Shown here: one piece after another, positions 50,601 to 59,258 of the stretch
Numbering within the stretch: position 1 is the first letter of the stretch
How the letters are laid out: each line of letters opens with the position of its first letter
Source: Lewinellaceae bacterium
GTDB lineage: Bacteria > Bacteroidota > Bacteroidia > Chitinophagales > Saprospiraceae
DNA length: 64,000 bases
Assembly (NCBI GenBank): GCA_016712415.1
Contig: JADJRC010000001.1
Coordinates: 496,001 to 560,000, forward strand
Direction: 5' to 3'
Program-made: the position numbers and the translations under genes
Notes under the pieces: model-generated
What the model saw: only the letters and a program-made list of their open reading frames with translations
The model's database searches: none
What the model was told of the DNA's origin: nothing

Positions 50601-53600
50601 TATTTTACCGCCGGGGCTGGTCGACTGCTACAACCCTGAACTGGTGATCGACGCCAATGGTTCTTCACAGGGGCCGGAATTTACCTACCAGTGGACGACC
50701 TCGAACGGGGTCATTTCGGGCGGCGCCAACACACTTGATCCAACCATCACCAACGGCGGAACCTATACGCTTGTGGTAACCAATACAGAAACAAACTGCA
50801 CCGCCACTGCCACAATAACTGTCCCGGCCAACCTGACCCCTCCGAATGCCGTTGCCAATGTCAACGGAGGTATCGATTGCCAGAATGCCACGGTAACCCT
50901 GAACGGTGCAGGTTCCACTGTTGGAGGCAATATCACGTATGAATGGACTTCCTTCGACGGCAATATCCTCAGCGGAGCCAATACCCTGAACCCTGTCGTG
51001 AATCAGGGGGGAACCTATACGCTTGTTGTCACGAATACCACCAATGGTTGTACAGACGAGGCTTCGGTTACCGTTTCCCAGGACCAGGATGTACCTTTTG
51101 CAGATGCCGGCCCGGATATCGAACTGAACTGCTATGATCCGACCCAGCAGTTGCAGGGCGACGCCTCGGTCGGGCCCGGCCTTACCTTCCAATGGTCTGC
51201 ATCGCCGGGCAATTTTGTCAGCGGGCAAAACTCACTTAGCCCCACGATCAATCAACCCGGTACATACACCATTTTAGTGGTCAACAACCTGACAGGCTGC
51301 AGCAGCTCGGATGTGGTGGAGGTGACCTCCAATTTTGCCGCTCCGGATGCCCAGATCGCACCGCCTGCCGTGCTGAATTGTAATTTTACTGAAATTGAAC
51401 TCGATGGTTCCAACTCTACCATGGGGCCTGAAATGGAGTATTTATGGACCACCCTCAACGGGTATATTGTAAACGGGGCAAGTACACTGAACCCCACGGT
51501 AAATGACCCCGGCACCTACACCCTGTTGGTAACCAATGTGGAAAGCGGCTGTACGGATCAGGCACAGGTCACCGTCACCCAGAACATCACCCCGCCTGCG
51601 GTGAATGCGGGTAACGGCATTGAGATTGATTGCCAGCATCCTACTGTAACCCTCAGTGGGAGCGGCTCCAGCGGACCCAATTACTTTGTATACTGGGAAA
51701 CCTTTGACGGGAATATCATCAGCGGGGAATTCACATTCGCTCCTGTGGTAAGCCAGGGCGGGACCTATACGCTTGTCATTACCAATAATGCGAACGGCTG
51801 TACTGCTTCAGACGATGTGGTGGTCACCGTAGACCAGGATTTTCCCAATGCAGATGCAGGGCCGGACATGGAAATCAACTGCGCCGATCCTGTTGTGACG
51901 ATTGACGGCACCTTCTCATCGACCGGGCAGGGATACCTTTATCAATGGGTGGCCGCACCGGGAAATATCGTTTCCGGAGCAAATACCCTGACGCCGAACG
52001 TTAACCAGGAAGGGTTGTATATACTTACCCTGACCAATACCAACAACGGTTGCACCGCTACCGATGAGGTTTGGGTATCCAATAACGTTGCTTATCCCAC
52101 AGCGGTAATTGCCCCTCCGGACCAGCTGAATTGTATTTTTACCAGCATACAACTCGACGCAAGCGGTTCATCTCCGGGCAGCATTTCCTATGAATGGTAC
52201 ACGCCGAACGGAAATATCCTTAATGGCGCATTTACCGCCAATCCGGAGATTGATGAGCCGGGCGTTTACACCGTCACCGTTACCGACGGCAATAACTTCT
52301 GCACGGCTACAGCACAAATCAGTGTAACACAGAATATTATACAGCCGGCTGCTGTTGCATCGGCGCCCGGGCAATTGAGCTGTCAATTTCCACAGGTGCA
52401 ACTGAGCGGTCAGGGCTCTTCCCTGGGCAACCAGTTTTTTTACTACTGGTCAACGCAGGATGGCAATATTGTAAACGGAGCGTTTACACTCAGCCCGACC
52501 GTCGACCAGCCGGGCACATATTCCTTACTGGTACAGAACTACGATACCGGCTGCGAATCGACAGCCGATGTGGTGGTGCAAACCAGCCAGGCATTTCCGG
52601 TAGCCGATGCCGGTCCGGCGCAAAACCTGACCTGTAGTGTCAACCAGCTTGTGCTTGATGGCAGCGGGTCGTCGCAAGGACCAGCCTATACTTTTTCCTG
52701 GTCGACTGCCAACGGCAATATTCTTTCCGGGAGCAACAGCCCGACTCCTGCAGTCAATGCGCCGGGTACCTACAACCTTACCGTGGTGAACACACAAAAC
52801 GGCTGTTCGGCGTCGACCTCGGTTATAGTCGGCACCGACTACTCGGCGCCTCAGGCCGTAGTAGCGCCGGGGGGCGTCCTCAGTTGCTCGGTGACCTCAT
52901 TGGCCCTGGATGGCAGCGGCAGTTCTACGGGCAACAACTACGCTTACAACTGGACGACACTAAACGGCAACATCCTGTCGGGGAGCAATACATTGAGTCC
53001 GGTGGTTAACGGGGTAGGCGCCTACACCTTGCTGGTGGTCAATTCTACCAACGGATGCACTGCCAGTGCCACAACCAGTGTAGCCGCCGACGCCAGCCTG
53101 CCCGCTGCTGTAGCAGGCCTGCCGGATACCCTGACCTGTAATATACAGCAACTTACCCTGAACGGGACGGCATCAAGCCAGGGCAATCAATACGCCTATC
53201 AATGGAATGGTCCGGGTATTGTCGCCGGCGCTTCGACCCTCCAGCCGGCGGTCAATCTTGCCGGATTGTATGAACTGGTCGTCACCAACACGACCAATGG
53301 ATGTACTGCACTTTCCGCCGTAAATATCGCAGCAGATCAGGTATCTCCGCTTGCAGAAGCGGGCGCCGGCGCTGAATTAAACTGCGTGGTCGCCAGCCTT
53401 ACCCTGGGCGGTATGCCCTCCAGCAGCGGTCCGCTGTTCACCTATGGGTGGACAACTACCGGTGGAAATATTCTGTCGGGTGGCAATACACTGAATCCGG
53501 TGATCGACCAGCCGGGCTTGTACAGCCTGGTTATTACCAATACTTACAGCGGATGCACTGCAACAGACGCAGTCAATATCACGCAGGATATCGCCATTCC

Positions 53601-54933
53601 GGCAGCCGGCGCAGGCACACCTGACACCATCACGTGCAGCAGTCCGGTCATAGTGCTCGACGGCTCGGGCAGCATCGGGAGCCAGTTTACCTATTCCTGG
53701 ACGACCCCTGACGGCAATATCGCCTCCGGCGATTCAACCCTGATGCCGGTAGTGGATGCTCCGGGGTTATATAACTTGCTGGTTATCAATAATCAAAATG
53801 GATGTACGGCATCCAGTTCGGTGCTCGTCGATATTGATGCCAATGTACCGACAGCCCTTGCTACAGTTTCAGGAGAACTGAACTGTATTGTCACACAACT
53901 TCAGTTGAGTGGTGTGAATTCAACCCAGGGACCTGACATTTCCTATACCTGGTCCAGCTCAAACGGGAATATCGTTTCAGGTGCAAACACCTTATCGCCT
54001 TTGGTAAATGCGCCTGGCGATTACACCCTGAACCTGTTCAATGCTTCCAATAACTGCACGGCAACATCCACTGTGACCGTCAACCTGAACCTGATACCAC
54101 CCGTAGCAGATGCAGGGATGCCCGTTGTGCTGACCTGCTATGATCCGGTACTGGGACTTGATGCAAATGGTTCCAGTTCAGGAAACCAGTTTGTTTACCT
54201 GTGGAATACTGCCAATGGCCATATTGTGAGTGGCTCAAATAGCCTGACGCCGCAAATCGATCAGCCGGGCCAGTACAATCTGGTCGTTACGGACCAAAGC
54301 AACGGATGTACGGCTATTGCAGCAGTAGCGGTTCAGGCCGATCAAAATGCACCGGTTGCAGAGGCAGGCGCTTCGCCTGTGCTTACCTGTGCAATTCTTT
54401 CGCTTCCCCTTAACGGCTCTTCAAGCAGCCAGGGCGGACAGTTTGTTTACGCCTGGACAACGACGAATGGCCAGATCGTGAGCGGGGCAACAACACTTGC
54501 GCCCACAGTGGCCGCACCCGGAGATTATGACCTGACCGTGGTTGACACACAAAATGGCTGTACTGCAACGGATCAGGTCACGGTCAATCAGGATATCATG
54601 CCGCCGGTTGCCAATGCGGGCGTATCGCCAACCCTTACGTGTACCGTGCTAAGCACCCAACTCAACGGCGCCGGCAGCAGCACCGGAAGCCAGTACCAGT
54701 ACCTTTGGTCGACGGCGAACGGGCAAATTATCGGCGGCGCCAATACCCTGGCTCCAAACGTAGGAACGCCGGGATTGTATGTGCTGCTGGTGACCAATCA
54801 AAACAACGGGTGTACACAATCGGCTGCTGTACAGGTGTTGCAGGACATAATGCCTCCTTCCGCCTTTGCTGCCGTGTCCGGTGAGCCTTACCTGTGCAGT
54901 ACAGACATTGCCGTTGAACGGTACCGGCAGTAG
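47665..54933 (+). CDS. Giant adhesin: choice-of-anchor L, Calx-beta, SprB-like, then Ig/PKD-like repeats (5' part)
   Basis: Starts at ATG 47665 (MRLCFTLVCTLFAYHLAAQ signal peptide). Choice-of-anchor L at about 150-385 (FEFVFGSEEYCEFVGSQFNDVFGFF), Calx-beta at about 395-498 (VAGTATPGDDYAPLSS, IPAGQSMLQIPI), two PKD-like units, then SprB-like segments (LTPNDPTCFGSTNGSVLASG and SADLEVIGGTPGYTYTWSN). From about residue 808 a regular array begins: units of 83-84 residues with C(x)n...LDGSGSS.G....Y.WTT.NGNI.SG.NTL.P.V..PG.YTL.VTN..NGCTA. Twenty of the 23 copies lie in this part, the last broken. It ends artificially near 54885: one extra C in GAGCCTTACC shifts the frame and gives SGEPYLCSTDIAVERYRQ-stop. 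The remainder continues in the next entry. Confidence 0.88.
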   Translation: MRLCFTLVCTLFAYHLAAQQTLQVDMKGAVMRQPLDAGSEQLIIQLCELIPGNTYTVIALGANQGQSAAFEITSSDNSLEQVITAKEKPGFIRFKATGACATIDVKVNAAQYPTPMYLSVRCEECPSDNAWKEQFLEKVGSIANLATVGGISASSLVNNTLIGGDCFDVANITSSGNAASRGTFSNGATNIGLSTGVVLCTGNVNVLPGPNNIQNANGGFGNNSADDPDLASLTNGNQYDVSRIEFDFTPTTDMVTFEFVFGSEEYCEFVGSQFNDVFGFFISGPGISGTQNIALIPGGAVPVSINNVNHQDNTAYYVNNNNGNSCNGLGAANIPECQLDGWTVVLTAEAAVQSCGTYHIKLAIADVGDANYASAVFLKANSFDAGGQAHAEPVYPSGLQYVYEGCGQGFIKFTRGGDLSQPLEVHFTVAGTATPGDDYAPLSSPVIIPAGQSMLQIPITVYQDLIIEGQESIVLLLENPCSCNQQEVEFFIEDLAPLEVEMEDQTLCGNGGVTLSPGVTGGQNPLTYLWSNGLSSPTINVNTPGTNSYTVTVTDNCGSTGTATANVTIQPAPTATLSGSGFFCEGTPGTVNLNVALTGTGPWEVEYNANGSTETVTFVTSPGVITVTEPGNYSLVSVVSESGCTGTVSGNITIQEISVAVSLTPNDPTCFGSTNGSVLASGSGGATPYTYVWEGGFSGPNYNNLGPGTYTVTVTSNQGCTAVESVTLTEPPLLEIEVVASENIDCYNPTGSADLEVIGGTPGYTYTWSNNSNQEDPVFSAGGTFTVTVTDSEGCTKTTSVVITANTTLPAAVIVPPAQINCNVVEITLDGSGSSQGPNFSFEWSGPGFVCCDNTLQPVVNQSGVYSITVTNTDNGCTKTVSVNVVENNTPPNAVANAPFNIGCNHPTVTISGAGSSSGPGIVYQWTTADGNIVSGGTTLNPVVNQAGTYTLLVTNTNTGCTAEESVTITGNTILPVAAILPPGLVDCYNPELVIDANGSSQGPEFTYQWTTSNGVISGGANTLDPTITNGGTYTLVVTNTETNCTATATITVPANLTPPNAVANVNGGIDCQNATVTLNGAGSTVGGNITYEWTSFDGNILSGANTLNPVVNQGGTYTLVVTNTTNGCTDEASVTVSQDQDVPFADAGPDIELNCYDPTQQLQGDASVGPGLTFQWSASPGNFVSGQNSLSPTINQPGTYTILVVNNLTGCSSSDVVEVTSNFAAPDAQIAPPAVLNCNFTEIELDGSNSTMGPEMEYLWTTLNGYIVNGASTLNPTVNDPGTYTLLVTNVESGCTDQAQVTVTQNITPPAVNAGNGIEIDCQHPTVTLSGSGSSGPNYFVYWETFDGNIISGEFTFAPVVSQGGTYTLVITNNANGCTASDDVVVTVDQDFPNADAGPDMEINCADPVVTIDGTFSSTGQGYLYQWVAAPGNIVSGANTLTPNVNQEGLYILTLTNTNNGCTATDEVWVSNNVAYPTAVIAPPDQLNCIFTSIQLDASGSSPGSISYEWYTPNGNILNGAFTANPEIDEPGVYTVTVTDGNNFCTATAQISVTQNIIQPAAVASAPGQLSCQFPQVQLSGQGSSLGNQFFYYWSTQDGNIVNGAFTLSPTVDQPGTYSLLVQNYDTGCESTADVVVQTSQAFPVADAGPAQNLTCSVNQLVLDGSGSSQGPAYTFSWSTANGNILSGSNSPTPAVNAPGTYNLTVVNTQNGCSASTSVIVGTDYSAPQAVVAPGGVLSCSVTSLALDGSGSSTGNNYAYNWTTLNGNILSGSNTLSPVVNGVGAYTLLVVNSTNGCTASATTSVAADASLPAAVAGLPDTLTCNIQQLTLNGTASSQGNQYAYQWNGPGIVAGASTLQPAVNLAGLYELVVTNTTNGCTALSAVNIAADQVSPLAEAGAGAELNCVVASLTLGGMPSSSGPLFTYGWTTTGGNILSGGNTLNPVIDQPGLYSLVITNTYSGCTATDAVNITQDIAIPAAGAGTPDTITCSSPVIVLDGSGSIGSQFTYSWTTPDGNIASGDSTLMPVVDAPGLYNLLVINNQNGCTASSSVLVDIDANVPTALATVSGELNCIVTQLQLSGVNSTQGPDISYTWSSSNGNIVSGANTLSPLVNAPGDYTLNLFNASNNCTATSTVTVNLNLIPPVADAGMPVVLTCYDPVLGLDANGSSSGNQFVYLWNTANGHIVSGSNSLTPQIDQPGQYNLVVTDQSNGCTAIAAVAVQADQNAPVAEAGASPVLTCAILSLPLNGSSSSQGGQFVYAWTTTNGQIVSGATTLAPTVAAPGDYDLTVVDTQNGCTATDQVTVNQDIMPPVANAGVSPTLTCTVLSTQLNGAGSSTGSQYQYLWSTANGQIIGGANTLAPNVGTPGLYVLLVTNQNNGCTQSAAVQVLQDIMPPSAFAAVSGEPYLCSTDIAVERYRQ

Positions 54934-55857
54934 CACCGGCGGCAATTTTCAGTATGAATGGGATACGCCAAACGGACAAATTATCAGTGGCGCAAATACA
55001 CTTGCGCCGACGGTTGCACAGCCGGGTATTTATAATTTGCTGGTAACCAATGACATAAACGGCTGTACGCAAACGGCAGAAGTGACTGTCACGCAGGATA
55101 TTGCCCCGCCTTTGGTAAATGCCGGGGCTGACAATGTACTCACCTGTACCGTCACACAACTGACGTTATCGGGCACTGCAACCGGCGGCCCGGGCGGGGT
55201 GGCATATATATGGTCCGGGCCGGGTATTCTTTCCGGCGCCAATACCCCGAATCCTTCTGTTAATGCCACAGGCGCCTATATTCTTACGGCGACCGACCTT
55301 TACAACGGTTGTACGCAAAGCGATGCCGTGCAGGTATTGCCGGATATCGACGCTCCGCTTGCCGTCATCGCGCAACCGGGGCAGCTCAACTGCCTCATCA
55401 GCAGCCTGCCGCTCAATGCTCAGGCGAGCAGCACGGGTAGCCAATACAATTATCAATGGTCTGGTCCGGGACTGCTTTCCGGCGCGAATTCACTTACGCC
55501 GGTCGTCAATCAGCCGGGCATGTACACGCTTCAGATCATCAATACAACGAACGGCTGTACGACCGTTTCCAACGCTACGGTTACGCAAAACATTCAATTG
55601 CCCGATGCGGAAGCCGGCGCCGGATTTGAGCTGACCTGTTCGGTTGTTGATGGGATATTAAGTGCTGCCGGGTCTTCCTCAGGGACAGATTATACCTACC
55701 TGTGGAGTACGCCAAACGGCAATATTATCGCCGGGGCGGGCGCTGCTTCGCCAACCGTGAACGCAGTGGGCACTTATACGCTGCTGGTCACGAATACCCA
55801 GACCGGTTGTACGGCAACGGATCAGACATCTGTGACCGAAAATACCAATTATCCGTC
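50098..55857 (+). repeat. 23 tandem Ig/PKD-like coding repeats of about 250 bp
   Basis: Coding array inside the adhesin; each unit begins near 'PxAVIAPPxQLNC' and is 83-84 codons long. Units differ by many substitutions but keep codon-length spacing, with near-identical cores such as DGSGSS, WTT.NGNI and NGCTA. Counted by eye from the translated repeats. Confidence 0.85.
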
Positions 55858-56635
55858 GGCAATTGACTTGTTCACCGAACCGCCGGCCTGCGGCGACCAG
55901 CCCGGAACCATCAGTTTTGAAGAAGTGCAGGGTGGGGTAGGGCCATACCTGTATTCTATTGACGACGGCGCCACGTTCCGGACGGCCGGAGAATTCAATA
56001 ACCTCGATCCGGGCACATACGAACTGGTCGTACAGGATGCCAATGGGTGTCAATACACGGAATCGCTTGTTTTTCCGGTACCCGTCGAGCCTGAAATCGC
56101 CCTGGGACCGGAAATACAACTGTCTTTCGGTGAATCGGCAACCCTGACAGCGACGCTGAACATTCCACTCTATGAAATTGACACCATCATTTGGGCGCCG
56201 GCGGAAAGCGTCACCCGGACGAACAAGCCCAATGTCGTGAAAGCAGAACCTTTCAAGACGACGGAATACACGGTCACCCTGATAAACATCAACGGATGCC
56301 AGGCTCAGGACCGGATCATCGTGCGGGTGGGCGATCCCTTTATCTGGGCGCCCAACGTATTCAGCCCGCACAAGGAAGACGGCAAAAATGACCACTTCCT
56401 GATCTTTGCTGCCGGGAATACGGTCAGAAATATCAGAAACCTGCAGATTTACGACCGATGGGGCAACCAGGTGTTTCACAACGAGGACATACAGCCCAAC
56501 GACGAGAAACTCGGCTGGGACGGCCGTTTCCGCGGACAGGTGATGAATCCTGCTGTATTTGTCTGGTATGCCGAGGTGGAACTGATAGACGGGCGGGTAA
56601 TTTTGCTCAAGGGCGATGTGACGATTGTGGAATAA
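54866..56635 (+). CDS. Giant adhesin, C-terminal part: last repeats and T9SS CHU_C domain (after frameshift)
   Basis: Restored frame from about 54888 (LTCAVQTLPLNGTGSSTGG), which completes repeat 20; repeats 21-23 follow, then a SprB-like segment (ACGDQPGTISFEEVQGGVGPYLYSI, LDPGTYELVVQDANGCQYTESL), and a bridging strand domain. The last 100 residues are the CHU_C/type B T9SS domain: FIWAPNVFSPHKEDGKNDHF, IYDRWGNQVF, LGWDGRFRGQ, LLKGDVTIVE. The whole protein would be about 2990 residues with 23 near-uniform modules. Surface adhesion or gliding is inferred. An ABC exporter pair begins 97 bases downstream on the same strand. Confidence 0.88.
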   Translation: MLPCPVSLTCAVQTLPLNGTGSSTGGNFQYEWDTPNGQIISGANTLAPTVAQPGIYNLLVTNDINGCTQTAEVTVTQDIAPPLVNAGADNVLTCTVTQLTLSGTATGGPGGVAYIWSGPGILSGANTPNPSVNATGAYILTATDLYNGCTQSDAVQVLPDIDAPLAVIAQPGQLNCLISSLPLNAQASSTGSQYNYQWSGPGLLSGANSLTPVVNQPGMYTLQIINTTNGCTTVSNATVTQNIQLPDAEAGAGFELTCSVVDGILSAAGSSSGTDYTYLWSTPNGNIIAGAGAASPTVNAVGTYTLLVTNTQTGCTATDQTSVTENTNYPSAIDLFTEPPACGDQPGTISFEEVQGGVGPYLYSIDDGATFRTAGEFNNLDPGTYELVVQDANGCQYTESLVFPVPVEPEIALGPEIQLSFGESATLTATLNIPLYEIDTIIWAPAESVTRTNKPNVVKAEPFKTTEYTVTLININGCQAQDRIIVRVGDPFIWAPNVFSPHKEDGKNDHFLIFAAGNTVRNIRNLQIYDRWGNQVFHNEDIQPNDEKLGWDGRFRGQVMNPAVFVWYAEVELIDGRVILLKGDVTIVE

Positions 56636-56645
56636 CACAGGACTT

Positions 56646-56735
56646 ATGCAACAAATCAACCAATTCATCCGGATATACCTGAAGGAACTGGAAATGACCT
56701 ACCTATCATCACTGACCAACAACCTCTTTCCATGA
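56646..56735 (+). CDS. Possible 29-codon ORF overlapping the ABC ATPase start
   Basis: Begins ATG 56646 with MQQINQFIRIYLKELEMTYL and ends TGA at 56733-56735, so its CCATGA overlaps the start of the ATPase gene (56732). No Shine-Dalgarno and no homology can be claimed. It could be a coupling leader or chance. Confidence 0.2.
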   Translation: MQQINQFIRIYLKELEMTYLSSLTNNLFP

Positions 56736-57517
56736 CCGAGCCGGCCATCAGCATAAGAAACCTGCACAAACACTACGGAAGCAAACACGTGTTGCAGGGC
56801 ATTGATCTCGACGTGTATCCCGGTCAGGTGCTTGGATATATCGGGCCCAACGGCGCCGGCAAAAGCACCACTGTCAAGGTACTCTGCGGGCTCATCAGCG
56901 ATTACAGCGGTGACGTGCGGGTGCGGGGGATCGACGTACGCGAGAACCCCGTCGAGGCAAAACGCCTGATCGGATATGTGCCCGAAATGGCGGAACTGTA
57001 CGATGTGCTGACGCCATCAGAATTCCTGCATTTTATGGGTAACCTGTACGGACTGGATGAACAGCTGTGTGAAGGCCGGATCGTCAGGATGTTGGGCGCA
57101 TTCGGACTCCAGCCGAACATTCATCAGCGGATGGATACCTTCAGTAAAGGCATGAAACAAAAGGTGCTGCTGACCAGCGGGCTCATCCATAACCCTGATA
57201 TTATCATCTTCGATGAACCGCTCAGCGGCCTGGATGCCAACAGCGTGATCATTGTAAAAGACCTGATCGGCAAACTGGCCAGGGAAGGCAAAACCATTTT
57301 CTACTGCAGCCACATGATGGATATTGTGGAAAAAGTGAGCGACCGCATTATCCTCATCGACCAGGGAAGGGTAGTGGCCGACGGCACGTTCGAAGAACTG
57401 AAACAACAACAGGGCAATCAGAGTCTGGAGCAGATTTTTGCCCGACTCACTTTGCAGGACGGCCTCGGGCGTGCTGCCGACGACCTGATGAGCGCATTTG
57501 AAACCGGAAAGTCATGA
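56732..57517 (+). CDS. ABC transporter ATPase (exporter type)
   Basis: 261 residues. Walker A GPNGAGKSTTVKVLCG, Q-loop PEMAELYD, signature FSKGMKQKVLLTSGLI, Walker B IIIFDEPLSGLDANS, switch His CSHMMD. The pattern is that of drug/lipid/antibiotic exporter ATPases (also GldA-like), and overlaps by four bases with the following permease gene. It follows the giant adhesin directly, but no GldF/GldG partner is present, so I do not call it gldA. The exported substrate is unknown. Confidence 0.9.
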   Translation: MTEPAISIRNLHKHYGSKHVLQGIDLDVYPGQVLGYIGPNGAGKSTTVKVLCGLISDYSGDVRVRGIDVRENPVEAKRLIGYVPEMAELYDVLTPSEFLHFMGNLYGLDEQLCEGRIVRMLGAFGLQPNIHQRMDTFSKGMKQKVLLTSGLIHNPDIIIFDEPLSGLDANSVIIVKDLIGKLAREGKTIFYCSHMMDIVEKVSDRIILIDQGRVVADGTFEELKQQQGNQSLEQIFARLTLQDGLGRAADDLMSAFETGKS

Positions 57518-59217
57518 ATATCGTCAACAGATTTTTTCTGGCTGTGGTGATGGCGCCGGGACCGCTGTACAGCCGCTGGGGCATTGAGGTCAACAAAATG
57601 CGGTCTATCCTGACCACCAAATTGACCATGGACGACCGTCGGCCGAATACCATGCAGGCGACGCGTCAGCGGCGGGGCAACAAGGATGCCATCAGCAATG
57701 CCACGCTTGGAACGATGCTGGTCAGCGGATTGATGGGGCTGGCGTTTTTAATGGCATTTTCACTGACGGGCGACTACGTCGTGCAACTTACCTTTTTTTT
57801 CGGTATGTTCATTACCATGCTGTGTATGTCGCTGGTCAGCGATTTTACATCGGTACTGATTGATGTACGGGACACCCAGATCATACTGCCCAAGCCCGTC
57901 AACGACATCACTTTTATCGCGGCGCGGTTGCTGCACATCTTTGTCCATGTTTGCAAGATGGTGATACCCCTCAGCCTGCCGGCGTTTGTCTATATCACCG
58001 CCCAGACCGGCATCGTTGCGGCTTTGGCATTTGGAGTTATGGTGTTTCTGGCGACGCTGTTTTCCATTTTCCTGATCAATGCAGTCTATATCTTCATTTT
58101 GCAGATCACTACGCCGGAAAGGTTTAAAAACGTTATCAGTTACATACAAATCGCTTTCGCCATTGGAATCTATGCCGCTTACCAGGTACTGCCGCGCATG
58201 TTCGACCGCCTGGGTGGTACGGGCATCGACCTGACCCAATACGACTGGTTGGTCGCCATGCCCCCGTACTGGTTTGCCTGCGCCTTTAACACGCTGGTGA
58301 CCTTTAAAACGGATAACCTGTTGCAGTTGATCAGCGCCGTCCTGGCCGTGCTGATGCCCGTTCTGAGCATTTACCTGGTGGTGAAATACCTGGCGCCTGC
58401 CTTCAACCAGAAACTGGCCATGATATCCGGATCGGGGTCTGCCACTTCCGGCACCCAGGCTGCGCAAACTGTCCGTCAGACCGGAGGTGGTTTTGCAGAC
58501 CGTATTTCACAGGTACTTACGGGAAACAGAATGGAGCAGGCCGGTTTTATGATGGCCTGGAGGCTCATGGCGCGCAGCCGCGATTTTAAACTTTTGGTGT
58601 ATCCGAGTATCGGCTATTTCCTGGTACTGTTTGTCATGATGGTATTTCGTGGAACAAACAGCCTTAAGGCGCAGGAGGACGGTCTGATGACCTTTTTCCC
58701 TGTACTGATTGCTTATTTTGGAGGCATCATTTCCATATCGGCGCTTTCCCAGGTCTCTTATTCGAATCAGTACAATGCGGCCTGGGTGTACTATGTTTCG
58801 CCCCTGACGCGGCCGGGGGAAATTGTCAGCGGGGCATTAAAAGCCGTAATGGTTCAGTTTTATGCCCTGGTTGCCCTGTTTGCACTTGCTGTGGGACTAT
58901 GGTTAGGCGGCACAGATATGTTCCCCAATGTGTTATTAGGGCTATTCAATCAATTGCTTATCATTTATATATACGCCGTTTTCAATTTCAAAAAACTGCC
59001 CTTCTCCCAGCCCATGAATATGAACCAAAGGGGCGGACAACTGATAAAGACGCTCATGATGGTATTTGCAAGCCTCATCATCGGGTCTGTCCATTACCTG
59101 TTCATTAAAGCGCCGGCCGCCATCGGTGTGGCACTTCTGCTATCGGCAACAGCTACCTGGCTTCTGATGCGCCGCATCAGGAATATTGACTGGGAGGAAA
59201 TGGAGTTCGCCGAGTAA
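57514..59217 (+). CDS. ABC-2-like exporter permease
   Basis: 567 residues, about eleven membrane helices. The N-terminal region has YSRWGIEVNKMRSILTTKLTMDDRRPN, a cytoplasmic segment typical of large ABC-2-type membrane proteins in Bacteroidota that pair with a CcmA-like ATPase. Later helices GTMLVSGLMGLAFLMAFSLTGDYVV, IILPKPVNDITFIAARLLHIFVH. A short Ser/Gly-rich linker lies near residue 305-330. Starts with an ATGA overlap on the ATPase gene. No gene for a membrane-fusion protein is nearby. Confidence 0.85.
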   Translation: MNIVNRFFLAVVMAPGPLYSRWGIEVNKMRSILTTKLTMDDRRPNTMQATRQRRGNKDAISNATLGTMLVSGLMGLAFLMAFSLTGDYVVQLTFFFGMFITMLCMSLVSDFTSVLIDVRDTQIILPKPVNDITFIAARLLHIFVHVCKMVIPLSLPAFVYITAQTGIVAALAFGVMVFLATLFSIFLINAVYIFILQITTPERFKNVISYIQIAFAIGIYAAYQVLPRMFDRLGGTGIDLTQYDWLVAMPPYWFACAFNTLVTFKTDNLLQLISAVLAVLMPVLSIYLVVKYLAPAFNQKLAMISGSGSATSGTQAAQTVRQTGGGFADRISQVLTGNRMEQAGFMMAWRLMARSRDFKLLVYPSIGYFLVLFVMMVFRGTNSLKAQEDGLMTFFPVLIAYFGGIISISALSQVSYSNQYNAAWVYYVSPLTRPGEIVSGALKAVMVQFYALVALFALAVGLWLGGTDMFPNVLLGLFNQLLIIYIYAVFNFKKLPFSQPMNMNQRGGQLIKTLMMVFASLIIGSVHYLFIKAPAAIGVALLLSATATWLLMRRIRNIDWEEMEFAE

Positions 59218-59235
59218 GGATGATTTGGATTGGTT

Positions 59236-59249
59236 CATTGCTAGCAATG
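59236..59249. repeat. Perfect 14-bp palindrome CATTGCTAGCAATG
   Basis: In the 41-base gap between convergent genes (exporter permease and lpdA). No T-run follows on either strand, so terminator activity is doubtful. Confidence 0.6.
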
Positions 59250-59258
59250 CAACAATGA

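Noticed and set aside
56732..57517. Calling the ATPase gldA
   Set aside because: GldF and GldG partners are absent and the neighbouring permease is of another type. Proximity to a CHU_C adhesin is not enough.
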